A stretch of DNA of 64,000 bases, taken from assembly GCF_902859855.1 (NCBI RefSeq), contig NZ_CADIKH010000019.1, positions 1-64,000 on the forward strand, read 5' to 3'. Position numbers and translations under genes: made by a program. The notes beneath the pieces are model-generated. The model saw only the letters and a list, made by a program, of their open reading frames with translations, was not told where the DNA came from and searched no databases. This document shows positions 42,908 to 51,831 of this stretch, piece after piece (positions within the stretch are counted from its first letter, which is position 1; each line of letters starts with the position of its first letter). Source of the DNA: Paraburkholderia humisilvae (GTDB lineage Bacteria; Pseudomonadota; Gammaproteobacteria; Burkholderiales; Burkholderiaceae).

Positions 42908-44647
42908 TTACATCTGGGAGTCGGGCTGGCTATCGGCCTGCTGTTTCGTATGGAAAGCGCGGACCGCGGTTCTGAGCGTCGGGAAGTGCAGCTGTTCGTC
43001 CACCACCTGGCTGAGTCCATGCCTCTCGCGCCACTCCAGCCGCTGCGTGCGGCGACCAGCCAGCACGAACGTCACACCGCGCCGGGCGAGTTCCTCCCGC
43101 AATTCTTCGACGACGCGGCGCCCCGTCACGTCGAGGGACGTGACGGCTATGGCGTCCAGCACGAACCATCGCGGCGCGGGGACGGTCGCGTTGATCGCGT
43201 TGATCGCAGACAGTTTGAAATGGCGTGCGTTGAAAAAGACGATGGGCGCATTGAAACGAAACAGGCATAGCCCTGGCGTTTGCCGTGCATTCGCGTGGCG
43301 CGCGATGCTGTGAAAGCCCTTCATGCCTTCCACCGTGCCCAGTACCTCGCAGGGCGGCCGCGCGACGAGGCGAATAAAGCGGAACAACGCGAGTACGACA
43401 GCTAGCAAAATGCCTTTCAGCGAGCCGAACAGCACGACGCCCAGGGTGGCCGATACGCAAATGAAGAACTCGCCGCGCGACTCGCGCCACAGCGTTCTCA
43501 ATGTGGCGAGATCGACGAGGGACACGGCCGCCATCACGAGCACGGCGCCCAGCGCGGGAGTTGGGACGTACTGTAGCGGCTTCGTGAGAAAAACCAGCAC
43601 CAGACCAATCGTCGCGGCTGCGACCAGCGACGCCAGTTGCGTGCGGCCCCCCGCCATATCGTTCATCGCGGTGCGCGAGTCCGCACCGCTGATCGCGAAC
43701 CCTTGCGTCAGCGCCGACACGATATTGGCCGCACCGATTGCGGCGAATTCGCGATCGTCATCGATCTCGTAGCGATTTCTCGCGGCGAAACTTCGCGCGG
43801 TCAGCATCGCACTGCAAAACGAAATGAGCGCGATACCAGCGGCATCGACGACCAGCGTGTCGAGCTTGTTGAACGGAATGCGCGGCACGGTGAACCAGGG
43901 CAAACCGGCAGGCACGGCGCCTATCGTGCGCACCCCATGGGAATCGAGCGAAAAGAGGCCCACCACGCATGCGGCGATGGCGAGTGTAGCCAATGCGGTC
44001 GGGACGCGCGGCGCGGCTTTCGGCAACGCGACGAGCAGTGCGAATGCGCCTAGCCCGACGGCCAGCGTCGGAAGATGGGTTTGTCCCACCTTTTCGACGA
44101 TTTCGATAAACGGCCGAATGATGCCCGTCGTTTCGATCCTGAAGCCAAGCAGTTTGCCGACCTGTCCGAGTGCGATCGAAATCGCGATGCCGTTCATGAA
44201 GCCGGTGAGAATCGGCCGGGACAGAAAGTCCGCGCACGCGCCCAGGCCGATCAAACCTGCTGCAATGCAAATCAATCCTGCGACGAATGCGAGCGTCATC
44301 GACAGCGCGAGATAGGCATCGGAGCCCGGGGCCGCGAGCGGGGTCAGCGACGCGGCGATCAGTGCGCAGGTCGCGGCGTCGGGCCCGACGATCAGCTGTC
44401 GCGATGTGCCGAACAGCGCATACGCGACGAGTGGCCACAGGCATGAATACAGGCCGATGGCGGGATTGAAGCCGGCCAGTTCCGCGTAGGCGACGCCGAC
44501 GGGCAGCGCCACCGACGCGACGCATACGCCCGCCACGATGTCATGGCGCAGGTCCTCGCGGCGGTAATGGACAAAGGCGGCCAGGCCCGGTGCTAGACGG
44601 GTGAGGCGTGCAAGCACTGTACGACGGTCCACCGTAGGCGATGCCAT
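42908..44647 (-). CDS. SulP-family anion permease with STAS domain
   Basis: 579 residues from the ATG at 44647. A transmembrane domain of 10-14 helices contains VGVAYAELAGFNPAIGLYSCLWPLVAYALFGTSRQL and DAATCALIAASL. A C-terminal STAS domain follows (about 440-555; RWFVLDAIAVTSLDVTGRRVVEELREEL). SulP members move sulfate, bicarbonate, C4-dicarboxylates or other anions across the inner membrane. No carbonic anhydrase or sulfate gene is adjacent, so the substrate is open. An ATG at 44740 would add 31 unlikely residues. Confidence 0.9.
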   Translation of the reverse strand: MASPTVDRRTVLARLTRLAPGLAAFVHYRREDLRHDIVAGVCVASVALPVGVAYAELAGFNPAIGLYSCLWPLVAYALFGTSRQLIVGPDAATCALIAASLTPLAAPGSDAYLALSMTLAFVAGLICIAAGLIGLGACADFLSRPILTGFMNGIAISIALGQVGKLLGFRIETTGIIRPFIEIVEKVGQTHLPTLAVGLGAFALLVALPKAAPRVPTALATLAIAACVVGLFSLDSHGVRTIGAVPAGLPWFTVPRIPFNKLDTLVVDAAGIALISFCSAMLTARSFAARNRYEIDDDREFAAIGAANIVSALTQGFAISGADSRTAMNDMAGGRTQLASLVAAATIGLVLVFLTKPLQYVPTPALGAVLVMAAVSLVDLATLRTLWRESRGEFFICVSATLGVVLFGSLKGILLAVVLALFRFIRLVARPPCEVLGTVEGMKGFHSIARHANARQTPGLCLFRFNAPIVFFNARHFKLSAINAINATVPAPRWFVLDAIAVTSLDVTGRRVVEELREELARRGVTFVLAGRRTQRLEWRERHGLSQVVDEQLHFPTLRTAVRAFHTKQQADSQPDSQM

Positions 44648-44844
44648 ATCGAAGACGCGGCGAGAGTGGGGCGCGCTGTGCCTGCCAAACGGCGCGCGGG
44701 TGAGTCTGAAGTGTTCAGTGTAGTAGCAAATACGCCGCACTGTGGCGTCGGAAGGGGAGCACGCATCGTTCGGTGCTTCTATGCCGCTTGGGTCGACAGT
44801 TCGGATTGCCGCCGCGTCGATCGCCGCGTTCGCCGCGGCCGTTT

Positions 44845-45708
44845 CTAACGGCGCCTGAACGACGCGACGAATACGGCGCTGCAGATCAGGCCGCCGCCGA
44901 TGACGGTTCTGATCGCGGGCGTTTCGCCGATCAGCAGCCAGGCCAACGCGATGCCGTAGACCGGTTCAAGGCCGAACACGACGCTGGTGGTTTGTGCACT
45001 GAGGTGCTTCAGGCTGGCGACGACGAGCCCTTGTCCAAGCGCCGTAAACACCACACCGAGAACAATCAGATAAACCCAGTCAGTTGCCGAAATAGGGGCT
45101 TGCGCCTGAAACGCGAAAGGCAGAATGCACAGCGCGGCGACCGCCTGCTGATAAAAGGAAATGCTGACGGACGGATAGCGGGCGGTATAGAGACGGTTCA
45201 ACAACGCGAGTACCGCATACGCAAATGCAGACAGTATTCCCCACAAGACGCCTTGAGTCAGGTGGTTCCGGAAATCGAGGCTCGGCGTGACCAGCACCAG
45301 ACCCACCGTGACGATCAGCGCAGTGATCACGTCGTCGCGGTGGATTCGCTCGCGAAAAGCGAGCGGTTCAAGAAACGTGGTGAAAAGCGGAAATGTCGAG
45401 AATGCCAGCAAGCCGATCGCGACAGTGGAGATTTGAATGGAATGAAAAAAGCTATACCAGTGCAGCGCCAGTATGCCACCGGATAGTGCGAGTGCGCCCG
45501 CGTCCTTCAGCGTGGCGAGACGCAGGCTTTTCCTTGACGCCACGGCGAACAGTAGCAATGCCAGACTGCCGAACACGGTCCGCCCGGCCGTCAATTGAGC
45601 CGCATTGACTGTCAGCAATTTCGCAAACAGGCCTGCGCAGCCTGCCAGCAATACCGCGAAATGAATCTGGGTCAAACCTAACGCGCGGTTGATTTCGTAT
45701 TTATGCAT
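44845..45708 (-). CDS. DMT-superfamily (EamA) exporter
   Basis: 287 residues from the ATG at 45708, with ten hydrophobic helices in two EamA repeats. The C-terminal repeat has FGLEPVYGIALAWLLIGETPAIRTVIGGGLI, the typical EPV...E pattern. Family members export amino acids, nucleotides or drugs. The substrate is unknown. It stands alone between SulP and the DCC protein on the same strand. Confidence 0.88.
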   Translation of the reverse strand: MHKYEINRALGLTQIHFAVLLAGCAGLFAKLLTVNAAQLTAGRTVFGSLALLLFAVASRKSLRLATLKDAGALALSGGILALHWYSFFHSIQISTVAIGLLAFSTFPLFTTFLEPLAFRERIHRDDVITALIVTVGLVLVTPSLDFRNHLTQGVLWGILSAFAYAVLALLNRLYTARYPSVSISFYQQAVAALCILPFAFQAQAPISATDWVYLIVLGVVFTALGQGLVVASLKHLSAQTTSVVFGLEPVYGIALAWLLIGETPAIRTVIGGGLICSAVFVASFRRR

Positions 45709-45781
45709 CGGCGTAGGATACCGCACTCGTGCATCAGTCCTGCCGCACGCACGGTGCGCGTTCACGCAAACGCAAGCCGCT

Positions 45782-46228
45782 TCAATGACGCCCCGGCGTC
45801 GAGTGCCAGTGACGCGAATCGAATTGAATGGAACAGCTTGAGTCCGTGCATGAAGGATGGGTCTTTAGCCTGAGCAACCGCGAAATGCGCATGCGGTTTT
45901 GCGCAATCAGACGATATACAACCTGTGAAGCGCGGTGCAACAACGGGGCATGCAGCGGAGCAACCCGCCACCCTTGGCCGGTTAGCCTATAGGCCGCAAT
46001 GATGCTGTCGATGCCTGTCACCCAGTGGCCGTCGGAAGTCCAACCGTGCAACTGCCTGTTGAGGGCCGCGAGATTGACACCAAGCAGCGTTGGATCGAAA
46101 TCCGGTTGCCTGATGTCGATGAAGCGGATCTGGTCGTGCTGATCCCAGCGGCGTAGCCGATGAACCTCGGCGATGCATATTGGACAGTTCCCATCGAAGT
46201 ACAACGTTAGAGAAGCTTTTGACGCCAT
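45782..46228 (-). CDS. DCC-family (DUF393) thiol-disulfide-like protein
   Basis: 148 residues from the ATG at 46228, with AAGGAG 7 nt upstream. The N-terminal motif LYFDGNCPICIAEV has the CPxC pair of the thioredoxin-like DCC family. HGWTSDGHWVTGIDSIIAAYRL is the usual second block. The C-terminal tail adds another cysteine pair (CTDSSC). The redox partner is not known. It is divergent from the D-threonine-aldolase-type gene. Confidence 0.85.
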   Translation of the reverse strand: MASKASLTLYFDGNCPICIAEVHRLRRWDQHDQIRFIDIRQPDFDPTLLGVNLAALNRQLHGWTSDGHWVTGIDSIIAAYRLTGQGWRVAPLHAPLLHRASQVVYRLIAQNRMRISRLLRLKTHPSCTDSSCSIQFDSRHWHSTPGRH

Positions 46229-46374
46229 CGCTATACTCCTTCGTCGATGTTCGCTCCTTCTGCCTGAAAAGTAGGATGACCAGGTGTCCAGGTCAAGGTC
46301 GCTCCTTCCGCCAGCCCGCAGCAACACTCACTTCGCCGCGCTATGATGCTGGCTGTAACCCGAAGGACCATACC

Positions 46375-47505
46375 ATGAACATAGAGGAACTCAGCACACC
46401 GGCCGCGCTCGTCGACGTGAACCGGATGACGCAAAACATTGAGCGCATGCAGAGCAGGCTCAAAGCACTCGGCGTGCGATTTCGCCCGCACGTGAAGACG
46501 ACGAAGTGTGGACCGATCGTACGGGCTCAGATCGCCGCGGGTGCCCAGGGCATCACGGTGTCGACGTTGAAAGAGGCCGAGCAGTTCTTTGCGATGGGTA
46601 TCGATGACATCGTGTACGCCGTCGGTATGGCGCCCACGAAGCTGAATCAGGCGCTCGCGTTACGTCGCCGGGGTTGCGGCCTGAAGATCATGACCGATAG
46701 CGTGCCATCCGCCGAAGCGATCGTCGCGTTCGGACGCAGCCATGGAGAAGCCTTCGATGTATGGATCGAAGTCGACGTGGACGGTCACCGCTCCGGCATC
46801 GCGCCGGAAGACGATCTGCTGCTGGCGGTCGGGCGCGTGCTGGCGGAGGGTGGAATGAAGCTGGGTGGCGTGCTTGCGCATGCAGGGTCGAGCTACGAGT
46901 ACAACACTCATGGCGATCTGGTCCGGATCGCGGAGCAGGAGCGCGCGGGATCGGTTCGCGCCGCGCAACGGCTGCGTGCGGTGGGGTTGCCTTGCCCTGT
47001 CGTCAGCATCGGCTCTACGCCGACGGCACTGTCCGCCGAGCGCCTCGACGGCGTCACCGAAGTGCGCGCCGGAGTCTATGTGATGTTTGACCTTGTGATG
47101 CATAACGTCGGTGTTTGCAAAACGTCCGACATCGCGCTGAGCGTGCTCACTACGGTAATCGGCCATCAGGAAGACAAAGGATGGGCGATCGTCGACGCGG
47201 GCTGGATGGCGATGAGTCGCGATCGCGGCACGCAACCTCAGCAGCATGATTTCGGGTACGGCCTCGTGTGCTCAAAAGAGGGTGAACCGCTCGAACACTA
47301 TGTGATGACGAGTGCAAACCAGGAGCATGGAATTGTCTCGCGAGTGGGCGCTGTCGACCAGAACATCGCGACGCGTCTTCCGATCGGGACTTTGCTTCGC
47401 ATCCTGCCGAACCACGCGTGTGCGACGGGAGCGCAACATCCGGCTTATCAGGCAATTTTCGAAGATGGCTCCGTGGAAACCTGGCCGCGGTTTTATGGTT
47501 GGTGA
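46375..47505 (+). CDS. D-threonine aldolase / D-serine dehydratase-like PLP enzyme
   Basis: 376 residues from the ATG at 46375, behind AAGGA. It is a fold type III PLP enzyme: the PLP lysine is K41 in RPHVKTTKC, and the alanine-racemase-like barrel contains VWIEVDVDGHRSGI. The C-terminal domain has PNHACAT, the His/Cys metal site of the D-TA/DSD1 family. It should cleave D-threonine-type beta-hydroxy-D-amino acids to glycine plus aldehyde, or deaminate D-serine, using a divalent metal. The exact reaction is open. Confidence 0.88.
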   Translation: MNIEELSTPAALVDVNRMTQNIERMQSRLKALGVRFRPHVKTTKCGPIVRAQIAAGAQGITVSTLKEAEQFFAMGIDDIVYAVGMAPTKLNQALALRRRGCGLKIMTDSVPSAEAIVAFGRSHGEAFDVWIEVDVDGHRSGIAPEDDLLLAVGRVLAEGGMKLGGVLAHAGSSYEYNTHGDLVRIAEQERAGSVRAAQRLRAVGLPCPVVSIGSTPTALSAERLDGVTEVRAGVYVMFDLVMHNVGVCKTSDIALSVLTTVIGHQEDKGWAIVDAGWMAMSRDRGTQPQQHDFGYGLVCSKEGEPLEHYVMTSANQEHGIVSRVGAVDQNIATRLPIGTLLRILPNHACATGAQHPAYQAIFEDGSVETWPRFYGW

Positions 47506-47745
47506 CAGCGCGGACTAACACCGCGCGGGATCCGCGCCGCTAGCCCGGATCGCCGGCATAGCGACCTATCACTCCACGGAATAACCGCCATTCCGTGACC
47601 GCTACTACCGCGTCCCTATCGACACGCCTAAATTTTCGTTGACCGACGGCCTTGTCGGGAAGCGCCTCACGCAGCTTCGATATTTTCAGCAGTGGATCTC
47701 GATGTGTGCGGCTCGAACAGCATTGACGGGAATGGAGGTAACGGA

Positions 47746-48840
47746 ATGAGCACGAGAAACAAGGTTCTGGTGGCGGGAGCAAGCGGACTCATCGGCGTAG
47801 CCGCGATCGAATCCTTTCTTTCAGCGGGCTGGGATGTGGTCGGTCTATCGCGGCGCAAGCCCGAACTGCCGAGTGGGCGAGAGTTTGGGTTTATCCCGCT
47901 GGATTTACGCGACGCGCGTGCTTCCCGTGATGCGCTGTCCGCGCTCGCCGATGTAACGCATGTCGCGTATGCGGCAATCTACGAGAACGCCGATGATCTG
48001 GTGAGCGGCTGGTCGAACGCGCAGCATATCGACATCAACAATGCGATGCTGCGCAACGTAATCGAACCCCTCGTGTCCGGGAAGTCGAAGCTGAAGCACG
48101 TGTCCATCCTGCAGGGAACGAAGGCATACGGCGTCCACCTTCACCCAATCGCCATTCCGGCACGGGAGAGCGACCCGCGTGACAATCACGCGAACTTCTT
48201 CTTCGATCAGCAGGACTACGTTCGCGACGCGGGGGCGAAGCACGGCTTCAGCTACACCGTGTTGCGTCCTCAACTGGTCACCGGAAAGACGCCCGGCGCG
48301 CTCAATGTCCTTCCGGCCATCGGCGTCTATGCGGCGATCCGGCGCGAGAAGGGCGAGGCATTCAGCTTTCCGGGCGGCCCGTCGTTCGTTTGGGAAATGG
48401 CCGACGCCGATCTCGTCGGACAGGTGATGGTGTGGGCGGCGCAATCCCCGCAAGCGGCAAATGAAATCTTCAACGTTACCAATGGCGATGTCTTCGAATG
48501 GCGAAGCGTGTGGCCGGCGATGGCGAAGACGCTGGGCGTGAAGGTCGGTGGCGACGAGCCTACCCGTGTGGCGCAGTACATTCGCGACAACGCCGATGTC
48601 TGGGCGAAAATCGTCGAGAAGTACGGCCTCGCGAGCGGCGATCTGCGTTCGTTTGTCGGACAGGGCGATCAACATGCCGACTTCGCGTTTGCGTATGGCG
48701 CCCCAGCGGGCCCCGTCGCTTTTGTCAGTACCGTCAAGCTTCGCAAAGCCGGATTCAATGCCGCAGTCGATACGCGCGATGCATTCTGCGAAGCGCTTCA
48801 GTCGTTCATCGACCAGAAGCTGCTGCCGCCGGCGAGGTAA
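47746..48840 (+). CDS. PRISE-type SDR, variant lacking the active-site tyrosine
   Basis: 364 residues from the ATG at 47746 (GGAGG 8 nt upstream). The NADPH motif GASGLIGVAA is at 11-20, and the PRISE lysine context is LQGTKAYGVHLH (K126). The segment that normally reads NFYY is NFFFDQQDY (150-158), so the catalytic Tyr is replaced by Phe. Overall length and order match PRISE proteins. It may act by a hydride transfer that does not need the Tyr hydroxyl, or on a different substrate. Convergent with the homocysteine methyltransferase, 18 bp apart. Confidence 0.85.
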   Translation: MSTRNKVLVAGASGLIGVAAIESFLSAGWDVVGLSRRKPELPSGREFGFIPLDLRDARASRDALSALADVTHVAYAAIYENADDLVSGWSNAQHIDINNAMLRNVIEPLVSGKSKLKHVSILQGTKAYGVHLHPIAIPARESDPRDNHANFFFDQQDYVRDAGAKHGFSYTVLRPQLVTGKTPGALNVLPAIGVYAAIRREKGEAFSFPGGPSFVWEMADADLVGQVMVWAAQSPQAANEIFNVTNGDVFEWRSVWPAMAKTLGVKVGGDEPTRVAQYIRDNADVWAKIVEKYGLASGDLRSFVGQGDQHADFAFAYGAPAGPVAFVSTVKLRKAGFNAAVDTRDAFCEALQSFIDQKLLPPAR

Positions 48841-48858
48841 TGACGGTACAGCACGGGC

Positions 48859-49827
48859 TCACGCCGGCAATTCAATGGCGCTGACCCGTTGCATCGCCTG
48901 ACATATCTGATCGGCGTGGCGAACGTCGGTGCCGCAGCATCCACCGACCACCGTCATACGCGGCAAAAACCTGCGCAAGAACGCATATTGCGCGCCGAGG
49001 TCCGCAGGGTCGCCTTCGTCCAGTTCGGTCGCGTCATTCAACTCGGCGTGGCTGAGGCGCGATGCGTTCGCCCGCACGCCGCGAATGCGTTGTAGCCAGT
49101 CGCCGCTTGTTTGCAAGGTCGACTCGAAATGCGACGGGTGCGCGCAGTTGATCATGAAGAACGCTGGGTGGCCGTCAGTTTCTGCGTCGGTGCGTTCGAC
49201 GGCTTCCTGTAGTGTTTCGCCTGAGGGCAGGCGTCCATCCGTTTCGACAGTAAACGAAACGAAGATGGGCATCGCACACGCTTGGGCCGCTTGCGCGGCG
49301 CCGATCGCTTCGTCGATATAGGTGAATGTGTTGACGCTGACCATATCGGCCTGAGTCGCCGCGAACGTTTCAATCTGGGTTCGATGATAGGCGCGCGCCT
49401 CGTCGGCGCTCATGCGCGCACCGGCCTGATACCCGTCGCCGCGTGGGCCGATCGTGCCGACGATGACGCACGGCGTTTGAGGCGTCTGCCACTTTGCACG
49501 CAGTTCGAGCATCAGATCAACCGCGCGCCAATTCGCATCGGCTAGTTCGCTGTCCGAATAGCCGAGTTTGCGTCCCCAGTCGCGATTCGCACGCCATGTC
49601 GGCGTCGTGAGCATGACACCGACGCCGCGCTCGCGGGCAAGCGTCGCGAAGCGCTCAAAATGACTTTCGATGAGCGCGACGCCCGCGTCGTCTTTGAGCA
49701 GGTCAAATGACGCGAAGTGCGGCAGGTCGATGCCTTCGTGAAAGAGCAGCGTTGTTTCCAGTCCTCCCGGGGCGAGAAACAGCTGGTCGTGGTCCAGCAT
49801 GGGCAATTGGGAACGATACTGGCTCAT
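48859..49827 (-). CDS. mmuM: Homocysteine S-methyltransferase
   Basis: 322 residues from the ATG at 49827, with GGAG 5 nt upstream. The barrel begins PGGLETTLLFHEGIDLPHFASFDLL. The zinc-binding cysteines are in MINCAHPSHF and VGGCCGTDVRHADQI. It transfers a methyl group from S-methylmethionine or S-adenosylmethionine to homocysteine, giving methionine. It stands alone. The gene symbol is a best guess, since selenocysteine/homocysteine methyltransferase paralogues look alike. Confidence 0.87.
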   Translation of the reverse strand: MSQYRSQLPMLDHDQLFLAPGGLETTLLFHEGIDLPHFASFDLLKDDAGVALIESHFERFATLARERGVGVMLTTPTWRANRDWGRKLGYSDSELADANWRAVDLMLELRAKWQTPQTPCVIVGTIGPRGDGYQAGARMSADEARAYHRTQIETFAATQADMVSVNTFTYIDEAIGAAQAAQACAMPIFVSFTVETDGRLPSGETLQEAVERTDAETDGHPAFFMINCAHPSHFESTLQTSGDWLQRIRGVRANASRLSHAELNDATELDEGDPADLGAQYAFLRRFLPRMTVVGGCCGTDVRHADQICQAMQRVSAIELPA

Positions 49828-50051
49828 TGAAACTCCGCGAGGAAAGAAGGTATGGGCCATTGCACGTCTGCGCAACAGCCACCGTTAAGCGTGAAATTCT
49901 TCGGGGAAAAAGCTACTCCGGACGAAGCCGTAAAACAATCGAACTCCGCGTTTCTTAATTGTTTTTGCAATTTGATGGCAGACCGGCCTGCAGGACGCGT
50001 GAAAATGCCATGTGGAAAGCGCGCTGTTTGCGTGCAAGCCAGCCATACATG

Positions 50052-51026
50052 CTATGAAAACGAAAAGCGCTCCCGATATGTTTGGGGCGCCACACGCAGT
50101 AGACGAACGAAGCTGCGCCGCATGGTCTCCTCACTACCGAATCCGCAACGGGTCGCGACGCGCTTGATCGACCATGAAGTCTCGCCAAGTAGCCGCTGCG
50201 CCGCTTCGACCCGGAGTTGCTCGACCGCGCGCGCGGGCGTGCGGCCTGTTTGCGTTTTGTAATGCCGCATAAAGCTGCGTTCGCTCATATGAAGGCGCTT
50301 CGCAAGCATCGGCACCGAAAGATCGGACGCAAGATGCGCGGCCATCCACGCGTGCAATTCGCCGAACCGGTCATCGGCCCTTTGCATCGACAGCATCGCG
50401 CTGAACTGCGACTGGCCACCCGGCCGCTTCACAAAGACGACGAGTTCGCGGGCGACATCCAGTGCGATCGAGCGGCCGAGGTCTGCTTCGACGAGCGCCA
50501 GCGCCAGATCGATTCCCGCCGTGACACCCGCGGATGTCCATACGGTGCCATCTCGAACGAAGATCGGATCGGTTTCGACGCGAAGCTGAGGATAGCGACG
50601 CGCGAGTTCGTCGCATCGGGCCCAGTGCGTGACCACGCGGCGTCCATCCAGCAAGCCGGCCTCCGCCAGCAGAAACGCACCCGAGCACACCGACGCGACA
50701 CGCGATGCGCGCGCTGCCTGCCGCCGCGTCCATCGGGTCAACCGCTCGTCCGCCGCCGCGGCGATGACGCCGCGTCCACCCGGGATGATCAGCGTGTGGA
50801 TAGGCCCTTTCACGGACCGTATCGAATCGGCCAGTAACGCGAGGCCGGATGCGGAGGTCACGAGGCCGCTGTCGGCAGCGACGACGCGCGTCGCATAAGG
50901 CCTGTCGAGCCCGTGTTGCGCGGCGATTTCATTGGCGGACGCAAACACCTGAAGGGGGCCACAGACGTCGAGCAGCTGAACGTCCGGAAAAGCCAGCAGC
51001 AAAACGGAGCGAAACGGGCTTGACAT
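50052..51026 (-). CDS. GlxA-family regulator (DJ-1/PfpI sensor plus AraC HTH)
   Basis: 324 residues from the ATG at 51026. The N-terminal DJ-1/PfpI-like domain (about 1-185) holds LLLAFPDVQLLDVCGPLQVFASAN, and the elbow cysteine remains in VASVCSGAFLLAEAGLLDG. The C-terminal AraC HTH pair (about 225-324) has LASDLSVPMLAKRLHMSERSFMRHYK and IKRVATRCGFGSEETMRRSF. It is divergent from the isonitrile-hydratase-like gene at 51151, whose product shares the sensor fold. It probably controls that gene, and may sense the same kind of compound. Confidence 0.88.
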   Translation of the reverse strand: MSSPFRSVLLLAFPDVQLLDVCGPLQVFASANEIAAQHGLDRPYATRVVAADSGLVTSASGLALLADSIRSVKGPIHTLIIPGGRGVIAAAADERLTRWTRRQAARASRVASVCSGAFLLAEAGLLDGRRVVTHWARCDELARRYPQLRVETDPIFVRDGTVWTSAGVTAGIDLALALVEADLGRSIALDVARELVVFVKRPGGQSQFSAMLSMQRADDRFGELHAWMAAHLASDLSVPMLAKRLHMSERSFMRHYKTQTGRTPARAVEQLRVEAAQRLLGETSWSIKRVATRCGFGSEETMRRSFVRLLRVAPQTYRERFSFS

Positions 51027-51150
51027 GGTTGTGGCAGAAAGTGAGGGGTAAATGGCAATTTCGCCAAAGACTACCCGCATAGAATTGACCTGTCCACTTC
51101 ACGTCCCCGACGAAGGTGCACATCTTCCGCCCATTAGATGAGGTATTTCC

Positions 51151-51831
51151 ATGACGCTGCAAATCGGATTTCTGGTTTTTCCTCGCGTACAGCAACTCGA
51201 CCTGACAGGACCGTATGACGTGCTCGCATCATTGCCTGACGTGACGACGCAGGTGATCGGGAAATCGCGCGAACCAGTGATATCGGGCAATGGACTGGTG
51301 CTGACGCCGAGCACGACCTACGACGACTGTCCGCCACTCGACGTGATTTGCGTGCCGGGCGGAAGCGGCGTGACCGACCTGCTGCAGGACGCGCAAACAA
51401 TCGGCTTTGTTCGGAAACAGGCCGCCGGCGCGCGCTATATCACCTCGGTGTGCACCGGGGCGTTACTGCTTGGCGCGGCAGGCCTGCTTGAAGGGCGGCG
51501 CGCGACGACGCACTGGGCGTTCCACTCACTGCTCGAACCGCTCGGTGCGATTCCGACGCGTGGCCGCGTGGTGCGTGATGGCAACCTGATCACGGGAGGA
51601 GGGGTGACCGCAGGCATCGATTTCGCATTGACGGTGGCTGCGGAACTGGCCGGGCTCGACGAAGCTCAAGCGATTCAGCTCGAACTCGAATATGCGCCAG
51701 CGCCGCCGTTTAACGCGGGAGACCCGGATGTGGCGCCGCAAGCGGTGGTGGAACTGATCCGGCAGCGGTCGGCACAGGAGTTCGCTACGCGGCATCGGAT
51801 TGTCGCGGAGCTGAGCGCGGTTCGCCGTTAG
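51151..51831 (+). CDS. Isonitrile hydratase-like DJ-1/PfpI enzyme
   Basis: 226 residues. It begins LQIGFLVFPRVQQLDLTGPYDVL and has the nucleophile elbow SVCTGALLLGAAGLLEGRRATTHW. D17, C101 and T102 fall at the positions described as catalytic in Pseudomonas isonitrile hydratase, and the length (about 228) matches. Predicted reaction: hydration of isonitriles (isocyanides) to N-formamides. The divergent GlxA regulator supports an inducible detoxification or catabolic role. The stop overlaps the convergent chemoreceptor's stop by 3 bp. Confidence 0.85.
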   Translation: MTLQIGFLVFPRVQQLDLTGPYDVLASLPDVTTQVIGKSREPVISGNGLVLTPSTTYDDCPPLDVICVPGGSGVTDLLQDAQTIGFVRKQAAGARYITSVCTGALLLGAAGLLEGRRATTHWAFHSLLEPLGAIPTRGRVVRDGNLITGGGVTAGIDFALTVAAELAGLDEAQAIQLELEYAPAPPFNAGDPDVAPQAVVELIRQRSAQEFATRHRIVAELSAVRR

